Assembly (NCBI RefSeq): GCF_001517975.1
Contig: NZ_KQ950185.1
Location: 179,739 to 239,642 of the forward strand
Origin: Thermobifida cellulosilytica TB100
GTDB lineage: Bacteria; Actinomycetota; Actinomycetes; Streptosporangiales; Streptosporangiaceae
Direction of reading: 5' to 3'
Length of the DNA stretch: 59,904 nucleotides
The notes under the pieces were generated by a model. It did no database searches. It was not told the origin of the DNA and saw only the letters and a list, made by a program, of their open reading frames with translations. Below, piece after piece: positions 34,893 to 47,028 of this stretch (its first letter is position 1; each line of letters begins with the position of its first letter). The position numbers and the translations under genes are program-made.

Positions 34893-35324
34893 TCACCGCT
34901 GCGGCAGGCGCACCACGGTCACGAAGAAGTCGTCGATCTGGCGGACCACCTTGATGAACTGGTCGAAGTCGACGGGCTTGGTCACGTAGGCGTTGGCGTG
35001 CAACTGGTAGCTGCGGACGATGTCCTCCTCCGCCTCGGAGGTGGTGAGCACCACGACCGGGATGCGGGCCAGGTCCTCGTCCTGCTTGATCTCCTGTAGG
35101 ACCTCGCGCCCGTCCTTGCGGGGCAGATTGAGGTCGAGCAGCACGAGGTGCGGCCGGGGAGCCTGGGCGTACTCGCCCTCCCGGCGGAGGAAGCGCAGGG
35201 CCTCGACCCCGTCGGAGACCACGTGGAGGCGGTTGCCGACCTTGTGCTCCGCGAACGCCTCCCGGGTCATGAGGGCATCGCCGGGGTCGTCCTCGACCAG
35301 CAGCACCTCGATAGGTTGCACCAT
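34893..35324 (-). CDS. Single-domain response regulator (Rcp1/CheY-like)
   Basis: A 143-residue stand-alone receiver domain. Acidic residues EDD at 11-13, phospho-acceptor Asp64 in [11 protein letters not shown], Thr in VVLTTSEAE and the Lys in [11 protein letters not shown] are all present. There is no DNA-binding output domain, as in Rcp1-type partners of phytochrome-like kinases. ATG 35324 follows ACGAGGTCCGC and begins 11 bases after the stop of the histidine kinase, so the two are co-translated and presumably form a pair. Confidence 0.93.
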   Translation of the reverse strand: MVQPIEVLLVEDDPGDALMTREAFAEHKVGNRLHVVSDGVEALRFLRREGEYAQAPRPHLVLLDLNLPRKDGREVLQEIKQDEDLARIPVVVLTTSEAEEDIVRSYQLHANAYVTKPVDFDQFIKVVRQIDDFFVTVVRLPQR

Positions 35325-35335
35325 GCGGACCTCGT

Positions 35336-37016
<1,681 letters not shown>

Positions 37017-37027
<11 letters not shown>

Positions 37028-38246
37028 AAGTGACGAGCAGCATCGCGACGTCGTCCTGGAGCGGGCCGCCGTTGTGCTGTTCGGCCTCGTCCACGAGGCG
37101 CTCGGGCAGCTCCCCGATCGGGGTCTGCGCGGCGAGCGCGGCTTCGACGATGCGGGCCAGACCGGTGACGCCGAGCCGGTCGGAGCCGTTGCCGGCGTAG
37201 GCGTCCACCAGTCCGTCGGTGTAGAGCATGAGAGTCGACCCCTGGGGGAAGGGGAAGCGCTCGACCTCCGCCTCGGCGTCGGGGAACATCCCCAGCGGCG
37301 GTCGGGGCTCGGCGTTCACCTCGGTGACGCGCAGGTCGGGGCTGAGGACCAGCGGCGGCGGGTGGCCGAACAGCCGGATGCGCGCCTCCTCGGTGCCCCG
37401 GTCGATGCTGACCTGGCAGAGCGTGGCGTACATCTCCTCCTGGGCGCGCTCGGAGAGGAGGATCTTCTCCAGGGCGGGCAGCAGGCGCTCCTCGGCGACC
37501 CCGCCCATGACCAGGGCACGCCAGGCGATCCTCAGGTTGACGCCGAGCGCGGCCTCGTCGGGGCCGTGTCCGCTGACGTCGCCGACGATGAGGTGGGTGG
37601 TGCCCTCCCGGTCCACCGCGTCGAAGAAGTCGCCGCCGACCAGGGCCCGCTTGCGGCCGGGCCGGTAGAAGGACCGGGGCACCATGCGGGATTCGCCGAG
37701 CAGCAGCTGCGGCAGGAGGCCCCGTTCCAGACGCATGTTCTCCCGGGCGTGCAGTTCGGCCTCGCGCAACTGGCGCGCGTTCTCGTCGGCGCGCTGGCGC
37801 TCCACGGAGTAGCGCAGGCTGCGCGCCAGCAGGGAGCCGTCGACCTGGCCCTTGACGAGGTAGTCCTGGGCTCCCGCGGCCACCGCGGCGATGCCTTCGT
37901 GCTCGTCGTCCAGTCCGGTGAGGACGACGACCGCGGCGGACTGCGCGGCGTCGAGGACCTCGCGCAGCAGGTCCATGCCGCGCGCGTCGGGCAGGTTGAG
38001 GTCGAGCAGTACGCAGCCGCGGAAGTCGGACAGGTGCGGACGGGCCTCGGCCAGGGTGGTGACCCAGGTGATCTTGGCGTTGAGTGCGGTGTCTGCGAGG
38101 AACTCCTCGACGAGGAGCTTGTCCGCAGGGTCGTCCTCGATCAGGAGGATGTCTACTGATTCCACGGCGCCTCTGAGGGGTGCGCTTGGCGTGCCTGGGG
38201 ATAAGGGCACGTTCGGCGACTCGTGCTCTGTCTTTCCAATGTCCAC
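37017..38246 (-). CDS. Response regulator with SpoIIE/RsbU-type PP2C phosphatase
   Basis: A 409-residue protein with an N-terminal receiver (about residues 28-150, phospho-acceptor near Asp81 in LLDLNLPDARG), a coiled-coil linker and a C-terminal PPM-type phosphatase (from about 215). Metal-binding motifs are GGDFFDAV, GDVSGHGPDEAA, LMLYTDGLVDAY and DDVAMLLV. Such enzymes dephosphorylate anti-sigma antagonist proteins and so switch on stress sigma factors; no antagonist gene is present here. GTG 38246 is preceded by AGAGGCGAT and gives a compact leader. The gene overlaps the histidine kinase by 11 bases, so it heads an operon. Confidence 0.92.
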
Positions 38247-38660
38247 ATCGCCTCTAGGTCGACTGTCTCTCAGCACCCGGGAAAAAGGAAGATCCGTGCG
38301 GGGTCCGGCGTCATGGCTCCTCCCCTCCGACACCGGCGTGCTGGGCACCTGGCAGGGCGAGCGCACCGGGGGTCGCGGTGGTCCAGCCCGACTCCTCTCC
38401 CTCCAGGCTGGTTCGCGAACAGTTCGTGCCAGTCAAACGATAATGGCCCGGCTCTCTGCACCGCCAGCAGCGCAGGCCGCGGGCGGCCGACCTCCGGCCG
38501 GGGGACGACGGCCGGGCTCCGGGCTCATGGGACGTCGTGCCGTCCGCCCCGGCCAGGATACTCGCCGTTCCTCCGAGGTTCCTGTGACGTACCGAAGCGC
38601 ACCACGAAGACCAGCCTTTTTGACGGCTTGTCAGCAAAGTGTTGCCTTATCCGACTTTAA

Positions 38661-38675
38661 ACGACATCATGTCGT
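38661..38675. promoter_or_regulatory. 15-bp palindromic operator upstream of heme oxygenase
   Basis: ACGACAT-c-ATGTCGT is a perfect inverted repeat with 7-base arms, 50 bases before the heme oxygenase start and adjacent to TATAGA and TTATCC elements that could be -10 sequences. The TetR gene that follows heme oxygenase is the natural candidate ligand. The 479-base region 38247-38725 carries divergent promoters and no gene. Confidence 0.5.
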
Positions 38676-38725
38676 ATAGACCCTTATCCTTTGTCCGGAA
38701 AGCAGCCGACAGAAAGAACGGCCCC

Positions 38726-39403
38726 ATGAGCACGGCACAGGCCACGCAGCAGCGCCCCGACTCCTCTCTCTCCCTCTCCGAGCGGCTCAGGACCGACACC
38801 CGGCAGGACCACGACTCCGCCGAGTCCAACAGCTTCGCCAAAGCCCTGCTCGCCGGCACCCTCCCCCGTGAGGGGTACACCGCCCTGGCCGTCCAGCACT
38901 ACTTCATCTACACCGCGCTGGAGGAGGTCGCCCAGAGCCTGGCGACCCACCCGGTCGGCGGCGCCGTGTACTTCCCCGAACTGCACCGGGTCCCCGCCCT
39001 CGAACGCGACCTCGCCTTCCTGTGCGGTCCCGACTGGCGCGACACCATCACCCCCCTCCCCTCCACCCGGGCCTACGCCGAGCGCATCCGCTGGACCGCC
39101 GACTGGCCGGGCGGCTTCATCGCGCACCACTACACCCGCTACCTCGGCGACCTGTCGGGCGGGCAGTTCATCAAGAGGGTGGTGCAGCAGACCTACGGCT
39201 TCGACGACGGCGCGGGCATCGAGTTCTACGTCTTCGACCAGTTGGGCAGCCTGCCCCGGTTCAAGAAGAGCTACCGCGCGGCCGTGGACGCCCTGAACCT
39301 GGACGAGGCCGAACAGCAGCGGATCATCGAAGAGGCGCACGTGGCCTACCGGTTCAACACCGAGATGATGAACGAACTGAGCGGTTTCGTCCCGGCCTCC
39401 TGA
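38726..39403 (+). CDS. Heme oxygenase (biliverdin-producing)
   Basis: A 225-residue helical enzyme that opens heme to biliverdin, CO and iron. The proximal His is at residue 29 in TRQDHDSAE, and the distal helix carries YLGDLSGGQFIKRVVQQ near residues 138-154 with the flexible Gly residues over the heme. Further family pattern: HYFIYTALEEVAQSLA. Electrons would come from a ferredoxin or flavoprotein reductase; a reductase-like flavoprotein is encoded at 41632. ATG 38726 has only a weak AGAAAG site. It is followed by a TetR regulator 63 bases downstream. It may serve iron acquisition or bilin supply. Confidence 0.93.
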   Translation: MSTAQATQQRPDSSLSLSERLRTDTRQDHDSAESNSFAKALLAGTLPREGYTALAVQHYFIYTALEEVAQSLATHPVGGAVYFPELHRVPALERDLAFLCGPDWRDTITPLPSTRAYAERIRWTADWPGGFIAHHYTRYLGDLSGGQFIKRVVQQTYGFDDGAGIEFYVFDQLGSLPRFKKSYRAAVDALNLDEAEQQRIIEEAHVAYRFNTEMMNELSGFVPAS

Positions 39404-39466
39404 GGCCCACCAGGCATAACGGCGATTTCGGACACTCTCCGCGGTGAGACGTGTCACGATAGAGTC

Positions 39467-40096
39467 ATGCCCAAGATCTCGGCGCCCACCATTGCCGCAC
39501 ACCGGGCCCAGGTGCTCGACCGCATCCTGGACGCGGTGGCCGTCCTCACCCGTGACCAGGGGATCGACGAGATCTCCATGACGGACGTGGCGACGGTGTC
39601 CGGCATCACCCGTACCGCCCTGTACAACTACTTCCCCGACAAGCCCGCCCTGCTGCTGGCCTTCACCGAACGGGTGACCGCCGACTTCGTGCGGCGCTGC
39701 CGGGAGGAACTGCCCCGGGACGCCCCCGCGGTGCAGCGGCTGGCCGGGTTCGTGGACTTCCAGTTGGAGGCCGTCGTCGAGCACCCCCACCCGGCGGCGG
39801 CCGAGCTCGGCGCGAGCCTGGGCCCGCAGGCGTACCAGAAGCTCGCCGACCACGTCGCGCCGATGCACCGGCTGCTGGTGGAGATCCTGCAACAGGGGAC
39901 GGACAGCGGCGAGTTCGAGCCGGTGCCCGCCGAGCCCACCGCCAAGCTGCTGCTGGCTCTCATCGGCTCCCAGCGCCTCCCCCTGGTACGCGGGGAGGTC
40001 AGGCTGGACGAAGCGCGCTCCCTGGTGACCGAGTTCGCGCTGCGGGCGCTCGGCGTGGACCGGGAGCGCGCCGCCGCGGCGGCCCGTCCCGCCTGA
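39467..40096 (+). CDS. TetR-family repressor next to heme oxygenase
   Basis: A 209-residue TetR protein. The DNA-binding helix-turn-helix is at about residues 15-60 (EISMTDVATVSGITRTALYN, then YFPDKPALLLAF). The C-terminal ligand domain is Leu/Ala-rich without distinctive residues. A CACGATAGAG element ends four bases before ATG 39467, so the mRNA may be leaderless. Its position behind heme oxygenase and a perfect palindrome upstream of that gene suggest local control, perhaps by heme or a bilin; the ligand is inference. Confidence 0.88.
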   Translation: MPKISAPTIAAHRAQVLDRILDAVAVLTRDQGIDEISMTDVATVSGITRTALYNYFPDKPALLLAFTERVTADFVRRCREELPRDAPAVQRLAGFVDFQLEAVVEHPHPAAAELGASLGPQAYQKLADHVAPMHRLLVEILQQGTDSGEFEPVPAEPTAKLLLALIGSQRLPLVRGEVRLDEARSLVTEFALRALGVDRERAAAAARPA

Positions 40097-40177
40097 GCGG
40101 GGACGCCGCGAGCCGGACCCGCCCCGCGGGACCGGCGACGACCACCGGTGCCGTTTGCCACGAAGGGAAAGCCGACG

Positions 40178-40390
40178 GTGTCGCTCCTCCTGGCCGCACT
40201 CGGGTCCGTCCTGGTGACGATCGCGCTCACCAACCGCCTTCCGCGGTGGAGCCGCCGCTCCTCCCGCGGCCGTCTGCCGCGCCCGTACACCGTCTCCGCC
40301 CGGCTCACCGAGCGGGGCCGCGCCACCCTGACCACGCTGGGCGGCAGCATGCTGATCGCCGCGTTCTTCCTCACCCTGTCGGGACGGTGA
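40178..40390 (+). CDS. Small two-helix membrane protein
   Basis: A 70-residue protein with a hydrophobic N-terminal helix (SLLLAALGSVLVTIALTN), a basic Arg-rich middle and a second hydrophobic helix at the C-terminus (LGGSMLIAAFFLTLSG). GTG 40178 has GAAGGGAAAG 8 bases upstream; an in-frame GTG at 40148 is possible. The last 20 bases overlap the convergent exonuclease gene. Function unknown. Confidence 0.55.
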   Translation: MSLLLAALGSVLVTIALTNRLPRWSRRSSRGRLPRPYTVSARLTERGRATLTTLGGSMLIAAFFLTLSGR

Positions 40391-41348
40391 GCCCCCCGCG
40401 CCGCACCCCGGTGGCCAGCACGCCGCCCCGGGGGCGCGCCAGGGCCACCGCCAGCGCCGTGGCCGCCGCCAGGCCGGTCAACGCGGCCCCCGCCAGCAAC
40501 GCCCGCCGCCTCCGGACCGCGGCGCGGGCACGGGTCTCCGCCCGGGCGCGCTCGGCCTCGTCGAACCGGCCGCCGCACAGCCGCGGGTCCAGTTCCAGCT
40601 CCCGCCACACCCGGGGCCAGGGCCGCAGCCCCCGCACCGGCACCGGGCGGGGCTGCGGCCCCGCCAGCCGCAGCGCGCCGGCCGAGGCGCGGCGCGGTTT
40701 GGCCGACACGGTTCCCGGCCCGGCGGCCAGCTCCACCGGTGTCGGCCCCGTGTAGTACAGCGTCCCGGGCGCGTTGCTCAGCAGCTCGGCCAGGAGCTGG
40801 GCGCAGGCCCGCGCGTCCCCCAGGGCGGTGTGCTGCCCGGTCGGCCAGTCGCCGCCCAGCGCGTGGCTGGCCCGGGCCAGCGAGTAGCGCTCCAGGCTCA
40901 CCTGGGCGCGCAGGGTCCGCAGCGTGCACAGGCCGGGCAGGCCGGTCGGCAGCCCCGCCGGGACGAACTCGCTGGTGAGGAAGGTGTTCTCGAACTCCAG
41001 GTTGTGGCCGACCAGGACCGCCCCGGAAAACAGCGCCCGCAACTCCGCCACGAGGTCCCCGGCCCGGGGCGCCCCCACCACGTCGCCGTCGGCGATCCCG
41101 TGGAACTCCCGGCCGGTGACCGGGGTCCGCGGGTCGACCAGCGTGGTGAACTCGCGCACCACCGTGCCGTCCCCGCGCATCCGGACCACGGCGATCTCGC
41201 AGACCCTGGCTCCCTCTTCGGGCCGCAGCCCGGTGGTCTCGACGTCGAGCACCGCGTATTCCAGGTCGCGCGCGCGGCACCCGCTCCGGCGCCGGGTCAG
41301 CGCCCCCATTCGCACGGCCTCGTGGCCCGCGCGCTTCTCGTGCGGCAC
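40371..41348 (-). CDS. DnaQ-like 3'-5' exonuclease with C-terminal membrane helix
   Basis: A 325-residue DEDDh exonuclease. Exo I is LDVETTG (Asp35, Glu37), Exo II is HNLEFENTFL and Exo III is HTALGDARA with the His and Asp in place, so the active site looks complete. The domain resembles the epsilon subunit of DNA polymerase III. About 100 residues of basic, Pro/Arg-rich sequence follow, ending in one transmembrane helix (about 285-305, LLAGAALTGLAAATALAVAL). A membrane-tethered exonuclease of this kind is unusual. GTG 41348 is preceded by GAGGAGACGGAC; ATG 41309 is a shorter option. Confidence 0.85.
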   Translation of the reverse strand: MPHEKRAGHEAVRMGALTRRRSGCRARDLEYAVLDVETTGLRPEEGARVCEIAVVRMRGDGTVVREFTTLVDPRTPVTGREFHGIADGDVVGAPRAGDLVAELRALFSGAVLVGHNLEFENTFLTSEFVPAGLPTGLPGLCTLRTLRAQVSLERYSLARASHALGGDWPTGQHTALGDARACAQLLAELLSNAPGTLYYTGPTPVELAAGPGTVSAKPRRASAGALRLAGPQPRPVPVRGLRPWPRVWRELELDPRLCGGRFDEAERARAETRARAAVRRRRALLAGAALTGLAAATALAVALARPRGGVLATGVRRGGLTVPTG

Positions 41349-41631
41349 GTCCGTCTCCTCGCCTCGTCCTGCAGCCCGTGTCGCGCAGTACTCCGCGGGC
41401 CCGCCCTGACCTTACCCGCCATCGGTGACGCTCCCCCTCCGCACGTGCCGCTTGTGCCCAGCAGCACGTGCGGGAACACCCCGTCGGGGGTCGGGGAAGC
41501 GGCGCCGCAGGCGCCGGCGTTGCCCCCTGTGGGGCCCGGACGCCGACGGCGCCCGGGCGGGTCCGCCGGTGCCGCCGCGCTGTTGGTACGTTCGGCACCG
41601 CGCACGACGTCACCGATCCGCGGAGCGACAG

Positions 41632-42831
41632 TTGCAGACCATCGTTGTAGCCGGGGCCGGGCTGGCCGGCCTCACCACCGCCGAAGCACTGCGGCAGGAG
41701 GGCTTCGACGGGACGATCGTCCTCGTCGGCGAGGAGGCCCGTCCCCCCTACGAGCGCCCGCCGCTGTCCAAGGAGGTCCTCACCGGGCGGGGCTCGGGCC
41801 GCAGCCTGGACCTGCGCTCGGAGGCCGAGCTGGCCGCGCTCGACCTGGACCTGCGCCTGGGGGTGCGCGCCGTCGCGCTGCGCCCCGGCGGGCGGGCGGT
41901 GGAGCTGTCCGACGGGAGCGAGCTCACCGCCGACGGGGTGGTCGTCGCCACCGGCGCCCGCGCCCGCCGCCCCGGCACCGACCTGCCCGGCGTCCACGTC
42001 CTGCGCACCCTCGACGACGCCGAGGAGGTCCGCGCCGGCCTGCTGCGCCACGGACGCGTCGTGGTGGTCGGAGCGGGCTTCGTCGGGGCGGAGGTCGCCG
42101 CGTCCGCCCGCAGCCTGGGCGCCGAGGTCACCCTGCTGGAGGCCGCGGACACCCCCCTGACGAGGGTGGTGGACCCGCGGATCGGCGCGGTCCTCGCCGA
42201 ACTGCACCGCGACAACGGCGTCGAGCTGCGCCTGGGCGTCCCGGTGACCGCCTTCGAGGGCACCGGCCGCCTGGAACGGGTGCGCCTGGCCGACGGGAGC
42301 GCGGTGGAGACGCCCCTGGCCGTGGCGGGGCTGGGCGTGGCGCTGAACACCGAGTGGCTGGCCGGGTCGGGGGTGGCCCTTGACCCCGGGGGCGGGGTGC
42401 GCTGCGACGAGTACTCGGCCACCTCCCTGCCGGGGGTGTACGCCGTCGGCGACCTCGCGTCCTGGCCCCACCCGCGCTACGGGGGCCGACTGCGCCTGGA
42501 GCACTGGACCAACGCCGAGGAGCAGGCGCGGGCGGCCGCGCACAACCTGCTGGCGGGAGAGGGCGCCCGGCAGCCCTACCGGCCGGTGCCCTACTTCTGG
42601 TCGGACCAGTACGGCATGAAGATCCAACTGCTCGGCCAGGCGTCCCCCGCCGACACCGTGGAGGTCGTGCACGGCTCGGCGGAGGACCGCAAGTTCGTGG
42701 CCTTCTTCGGCAGGGCGGGCCGGCTCGTGGGCGTCCTGGGGCTGCGCTCCACCCCGAAGGTGATGCGCTACCGCCCGCTGCTGGCCGAACCCACCTCCTG
42801 GGAGGACGCCCTGGCCGCGGCGGGGCGCTGA
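41632..42831 (+). CDS. FAD-dependent ferredoxin/rubredoxin reductase-like oxidoreductase
   Basis: A 399-residue two-dinucleotide-binding flavoprotein. The FAD loop GAGLAGLTTAEAL is at residues 8-20, PPYERPPLSKEVL is the conserved segment of ferredoxin reductases, VVVGAGFVGAEVAASA near residue 143 binds NAD(P)H, and YAVGDLASW is the second FAD motif. The C-terminal Reductase_C domain (YFWSDQYGMKIQLLGQA) is present. It should pass electrons from NAD(P)H to a ferredoxin for a P450, dioxygenase or heme oxygenase; no ferredoxin gene is adjacent. TTG 41632 has GGAG 7 bases upstream and gives the standard N-terminus. Confidence 0.9.
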   Translation: MQTIVVAGAGLAGLTTAEALRQEGFDGTIVLVGEEARPPYERPPLSKEVLTGRGSGRSLDLRSEAELAALDLDLRLGVRAVALRPGGRAVELSDGSELTADGVVVATGARARRPGTDLPGVHVLRTLDDAEEVRAGLLRHGRVVVVGAGFVGAEVAASARSLGAEVTLLEAADTPLTRVVDPRIGAVLAELHRDNGVELRLGVPVTAFEGTGRLERVRLADGSAVETPLAVAGLGVALNTEWLAGSGVALDPGGGVRCDEYSATSLPGVYAVGDLASWPHPRYGGRLRLEHWTNAEEQARAAAHNLLAGEGARQPYRPVPYFWSDQYGMKIQLLGQASPADTVEVVHGSAEDRKFVAFFGRAGRLVGVLGLRSTPKVMRYRPLLAEPTSWEDALAAAGR

Positions 42832-42841
42832 GCCCGGCGCG

Positions 42842-44382
<1,541 letters not shown>

Positions 44383-45444
44383 ATGCCGAGTACCAACGAC
44401 ACACGGGTCGTCAGCTACCAGCCGCTCGTCGCCCCCCACGACATCCTGGCCGAGCTGCCGATGGGCCCGGAGCGCACGGCACTGGTCGAGGAGTCCAGAG
44501 CCGCGGTCAAACGGGTCCTGGACGGCGAGGACGACCGGCTGCTCGTCGTCGTCGGCCCGTGCTCGGTGCACGACCCGGTCTCCGCGCTGGACTACGCGCG
44601 CCGCCTCAAGGCGCTGATCCCCTCCCTCTCCTCCGAGCTGTGCGTGGTCATGCGGGTGTACTTCGAGAAGCCGCGCACCACGCTGGGCTGGAAGGGCCTG
44701 ATCAACGACCCCGGGCTGGACGGCAGCTTCGACGTGCACCGAGGGCTGCGCACCGCGCGCAAGCTGCTGCTCGACATCGGCTCGCTGGGCATCCCGGCGG
44801 GCACCGAGTTCCTCGACCCGATCACCCCGCAGTACATCGCGGACGCGGTGACCTGGGGCGCCATCGGGGCGCGCACCACCGAGAGCCAGGTGCACCGCCA
44901 GCTCAGCAGCGGCCTGAGCATGCCCGTGGGCTTCAAGAACGGCACCGACGGCGACGTGCAGGTCGCCGTGGACGCCTGCGCGGCCGCCGCCAGCTCCCAC
45001 ACCTTCTTCGGGGTGGACCCCAGCGGCTCGGGCGCGGTCGTGTCCACCTCCGGCAACCCCGACTGCCACGTCATCCTGCGCGGAGGGCGCTCCGGCCCCA
45101 ACTACAGGGCTGCCCACGTCACCGCCGCGCTGGACACCATCGAGGCCGCGGGGCTGCCGCGCCGCCTGATGATCGACGCCAGCCACGCCAACAGCGGCAA
45201 GGACCACCTGCGCCAGCCGGGCGTGGCGCAGGACATCGCCGCCCAGGTCGCCGAGGGGCAGACCGGCATCATCGGGGTGATGCTGGAGAGCTTCCTGGTG
45301 CCGGGCGCGCAGAAGCTCGGCGACCCGGCCGAGCTGACCTACGGCCAGAGCATCACCGACAAGTGCATGGGCTGGGAGACCACCGAGGAGGTGCTGGCCC
45401 ACCTGGCCGACGCCGTGCGCAGCCGCCGCAAGGCCGTGGGCTGA
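44383..45444 (+). CDS. aroG: 3-deoxy-7-phosphoheptulonate synthase (DAHP synthase), class I
   Basis: A 353-residue class I (AroF/G/H-type) enzyme that joins phosphoenolpyruvate and erythrose-4-phosphate in the first step of aromatic amino-acid synthesis. Key motifs are GPCSVHD, EKPRTTLGWKGLINDP, GARTTESQVHRQL, FKNGTDGDVQVA, RGGRSGPNY and DASHANSGKDH. The catalytic metal and substrate residues appear intact. ATG 44383 has AAGGA 8 bases upstream; ATG 44368, five codons earlier, is nearly as good. Actinobacteria usually also carry a class II enzyme, which is not in this window. A long perfect hairpin follows the stop. Confidence 0.94.
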   Translation: MPSTNDTRVVSYQPLVAPHDILAELPMGPERTALVEESRAAVKRVLDGEDDRLLVVVGPCSVHDPVSALDYARRLKALIPSLSSELCVVMRVYFEKPRTTLGWKGLINDPGLDGSFDVHRGLRTARKLLLDIGSLGIPAGTEFLDPITPQYIADAVTWGAIGARTTESQVHRQLSSGLSMPVGFKNGTDGDVQVAVDACAAAASSHTFFGVDPSGSGAVVSTSGNPDCHVILRGGRSGPNYRAAHVTAALDTIEAAGLPRRLMIDASHANSGKDHLRQPGVAQDIAAQVAEGQTGIIGVMLESFLVPGAQKLGDPAELTYGQSITDKCMGWETTEEVLAHLADAVRSRRKAVG

Positions 45445-45459
45445 GCCCTGCCGCGTGAC

Positions 45460-45499
45460 GGGGAGGCGGCGGGCCGGACGTCCGGCCCGCCGCCTCCCC
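45460..45499 (+). terminator. Perfect 40-base palindromic terminator
   Basis: Two 20-base arms, complementary throughout (GC-rich, centre GGACGTCC), begin 15 bases after the DAHP synthase stop and are followed by CTTCTTGT. This isolates the aroG transcript from the gcv operon. Confidence 0.8.
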
Positions 45500-45506
45500 G
45501 TGCTTC

Positions 45507-45534
45507 TTGTCCGACGACCACGCACTGCTAGGCT
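45507..45534 (+). promoter_or_regulatory. Promoter of the gcvT-gcvH-glyA operon
   Basis: TTGTCC (45507-45512) and TAGGCT (45529-45534) are separated by 16 bases and match the housekeeping actinobacterial promoter pattern. The transcript would carry a leader of about 250 bases before gcvT. The leader has a CACCCG..CGGGTG stem near 45550-45576 but lacks the conserved cores of a glycine riboswitch. Confidence 0.55.
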
Positions 45535-45789
45535 GAGAACACCAGACACCCGTGCGGGGGGAGCGCCCGGGTGGCCTGAGCGATCCATCGAACCGTCGTC
45601 TTCACCCGTACTCCGGACCCGTCGGCCGCGCGGGCGGAAGCTCCCCGGCAGAGCGGACCGCCCAGTGTGACGCGTCCCTCGCCGGAGGCACGGACCGTCG
45701 GCGCGGCGCTGTCCTCCGGCTGTGGAGGCCGAGGGGGAGGATGACGTCCAGCAGCCTTCGTTCACACCCACCCTCTTTCGGGAGTGTCC

Positions 45790-46908
45790 ATGTCCCAGGC
45801 CTCGAGCGGCGGTGCCCGCACCACCCCACTGCATGAGACGCACCTCTCACTCAACGCCACCCTGGTCGACTTCGCCGGCTGGCTGATGCCGCTGCGCTAC
45901 ACCAGGGAGAGCGCCGAGCACCAGGCGGTGCGCGAGGCCGCCGGACTGTTCGACCTGTCCCACATGGGGGAGATCCGGGTCAGCGGCTCCCAGGCCGCCG
46001 AGTTCCTCGACCACGCGCTGGTGGGGCTGCTGTCCACGCTCGCCCCGGGGCGCGCCCGCTACACCATGATCGTCGCCGAGCACGGCGGGGTGCTCGACGA
46101 CCTCATCGTCTACCGGCTGGCCGAGGACGAGTACCTGGTCGTCTCCAACGCGGCCAACACCGACGTCGTCACGGCCGCGCTGGCCGAGCGCACCGGCGGG
46201 TTCGACGTGGCCGTGGCCGACGAGTCCGCCGAGTACGCCCTGATCGCCCTCCAGGGGCCGAGGGCCGCGGAGATCCTCGCCCCGCTCACCGACGCCGACC
46301 TGTCCGACCTCGGCTACTACGCCGCCCGGTACTGCACCGTCGCGGGGGCCCCGGTGCTGCTCGCCCGGACCGGCTACACCGGGGAGGACGGTTTCGAGCT
46401 CTTCGTCCGCCCCGCGGCGGAGGCGCCCGCCGTCTGGGAGGCGCTCTACAAGGCAGGCAGGCCGCTCGGCCTGCTGCCCGCGGGGCTGGCCGCCCGCGAC
46501 ACCCTGCGTCTGGAGGCCGGGATGCCGCTGTACGGCAACGAGCTCAACACCAACCTCACCCCCTACGAGGCCGGCCTGGGGCGTCTGGTCAAGCTCGACA
46601 AGCCGGGAGGCTTCGTCGGCCGCGCGGCACTCACCGCGCGGCGCTCATCCGGTCCCACCCAGGTCCTCGTCGGCCTGGTCGGCCGCGGCCGCCGGGTGCC
46701 CCGCAAGGGGCACGGGGTGCTGCGCAACGGCGTCCACGTCGGAGTCGTCACCAGCGGCGCCCCCTCCCCCACGCTGGGCAAGCCCATCGCGATCGCGGCC
46801 GTCGACGCGGGCACCGACCTGTCCAGCGGCGAGTTCACCGTGGACGTCCGCGGCCGTGCCGAGGCGGTGGACGTGGTGGACCTGCCCTTCTACAAGCGGA
46901 AGGCGTAG
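45790..46908 (+). CDS. gcvT: Glycine cleavage system T protein (aminomethyltransferase)
   Basis: A 372-residue folate-dependent enzyme that takes the aminomethyl group from lipoylated GcvH, releases ammonia and makes 5,10-methylene-THF. Family motifs include DFAGWLMPLRY, VREAAGLFDLSHMGEI, ARTGYTGEDGFELF and AARDTLRLEAGMPLYGNEL with the substrate-binding Arg and the catalytic Asp region. ATG 45790 has GGGAG 6 bases upstream. It is the first gene of gcvT-gcvH-glyA; gcvP and lpd are not in this window. Confidence 0.96.
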   Translation: MSQASSGGARTTPLHETHLSLNATLVDFAGWLMPLRYTRESAEHQAVREAAGLFDLSHMGEIRVSGSQAAEFLDHALVGLLSTLAPGRARYTMIVAEHGGVLDDLIVYRLAEDEYLVVSNAANTDVVTAALAERTGGFDVAVADESAEYALIALQGPRAAEILAPLTDADLSDLGYYAARYCTVAGAPVLLARTGYTGEDGFELFVRPAAEAPAVWEALYKAGRPLGLLPAGLAARDTLRLEAGMPLYGNELNTNLTPYEAGLGRLVKLDKPGGFVGRAALTARRSSGPTQVLVGLVGRGRRVPRKGHGVLRNGVHVGVVTSGAPSPTLGKPIAIAAVDAGTDLSSGEFTVDVRGRAEAVDVVDLPFYKRKA

Positions 46909-47028
46909 GCGCCCCGCCCTTGCCGGTACGGTCCGCCCTGCCGGGCGGGGCAGAACCGGAGCTGCCGGGGCGGCGCACGGCGGCGTCCGCTCCTACTGAA
47001 TAATGGACAACACTCCTGGAGAGTCGAA

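Noticed and set aside
45535-45789. Glycine riboswitch upstream of gcvT
   Set aside because: The conserved cores of the aptamer (CCGAAGG-type and CAGGCA..GGAC-type segments) are absent from the leader.
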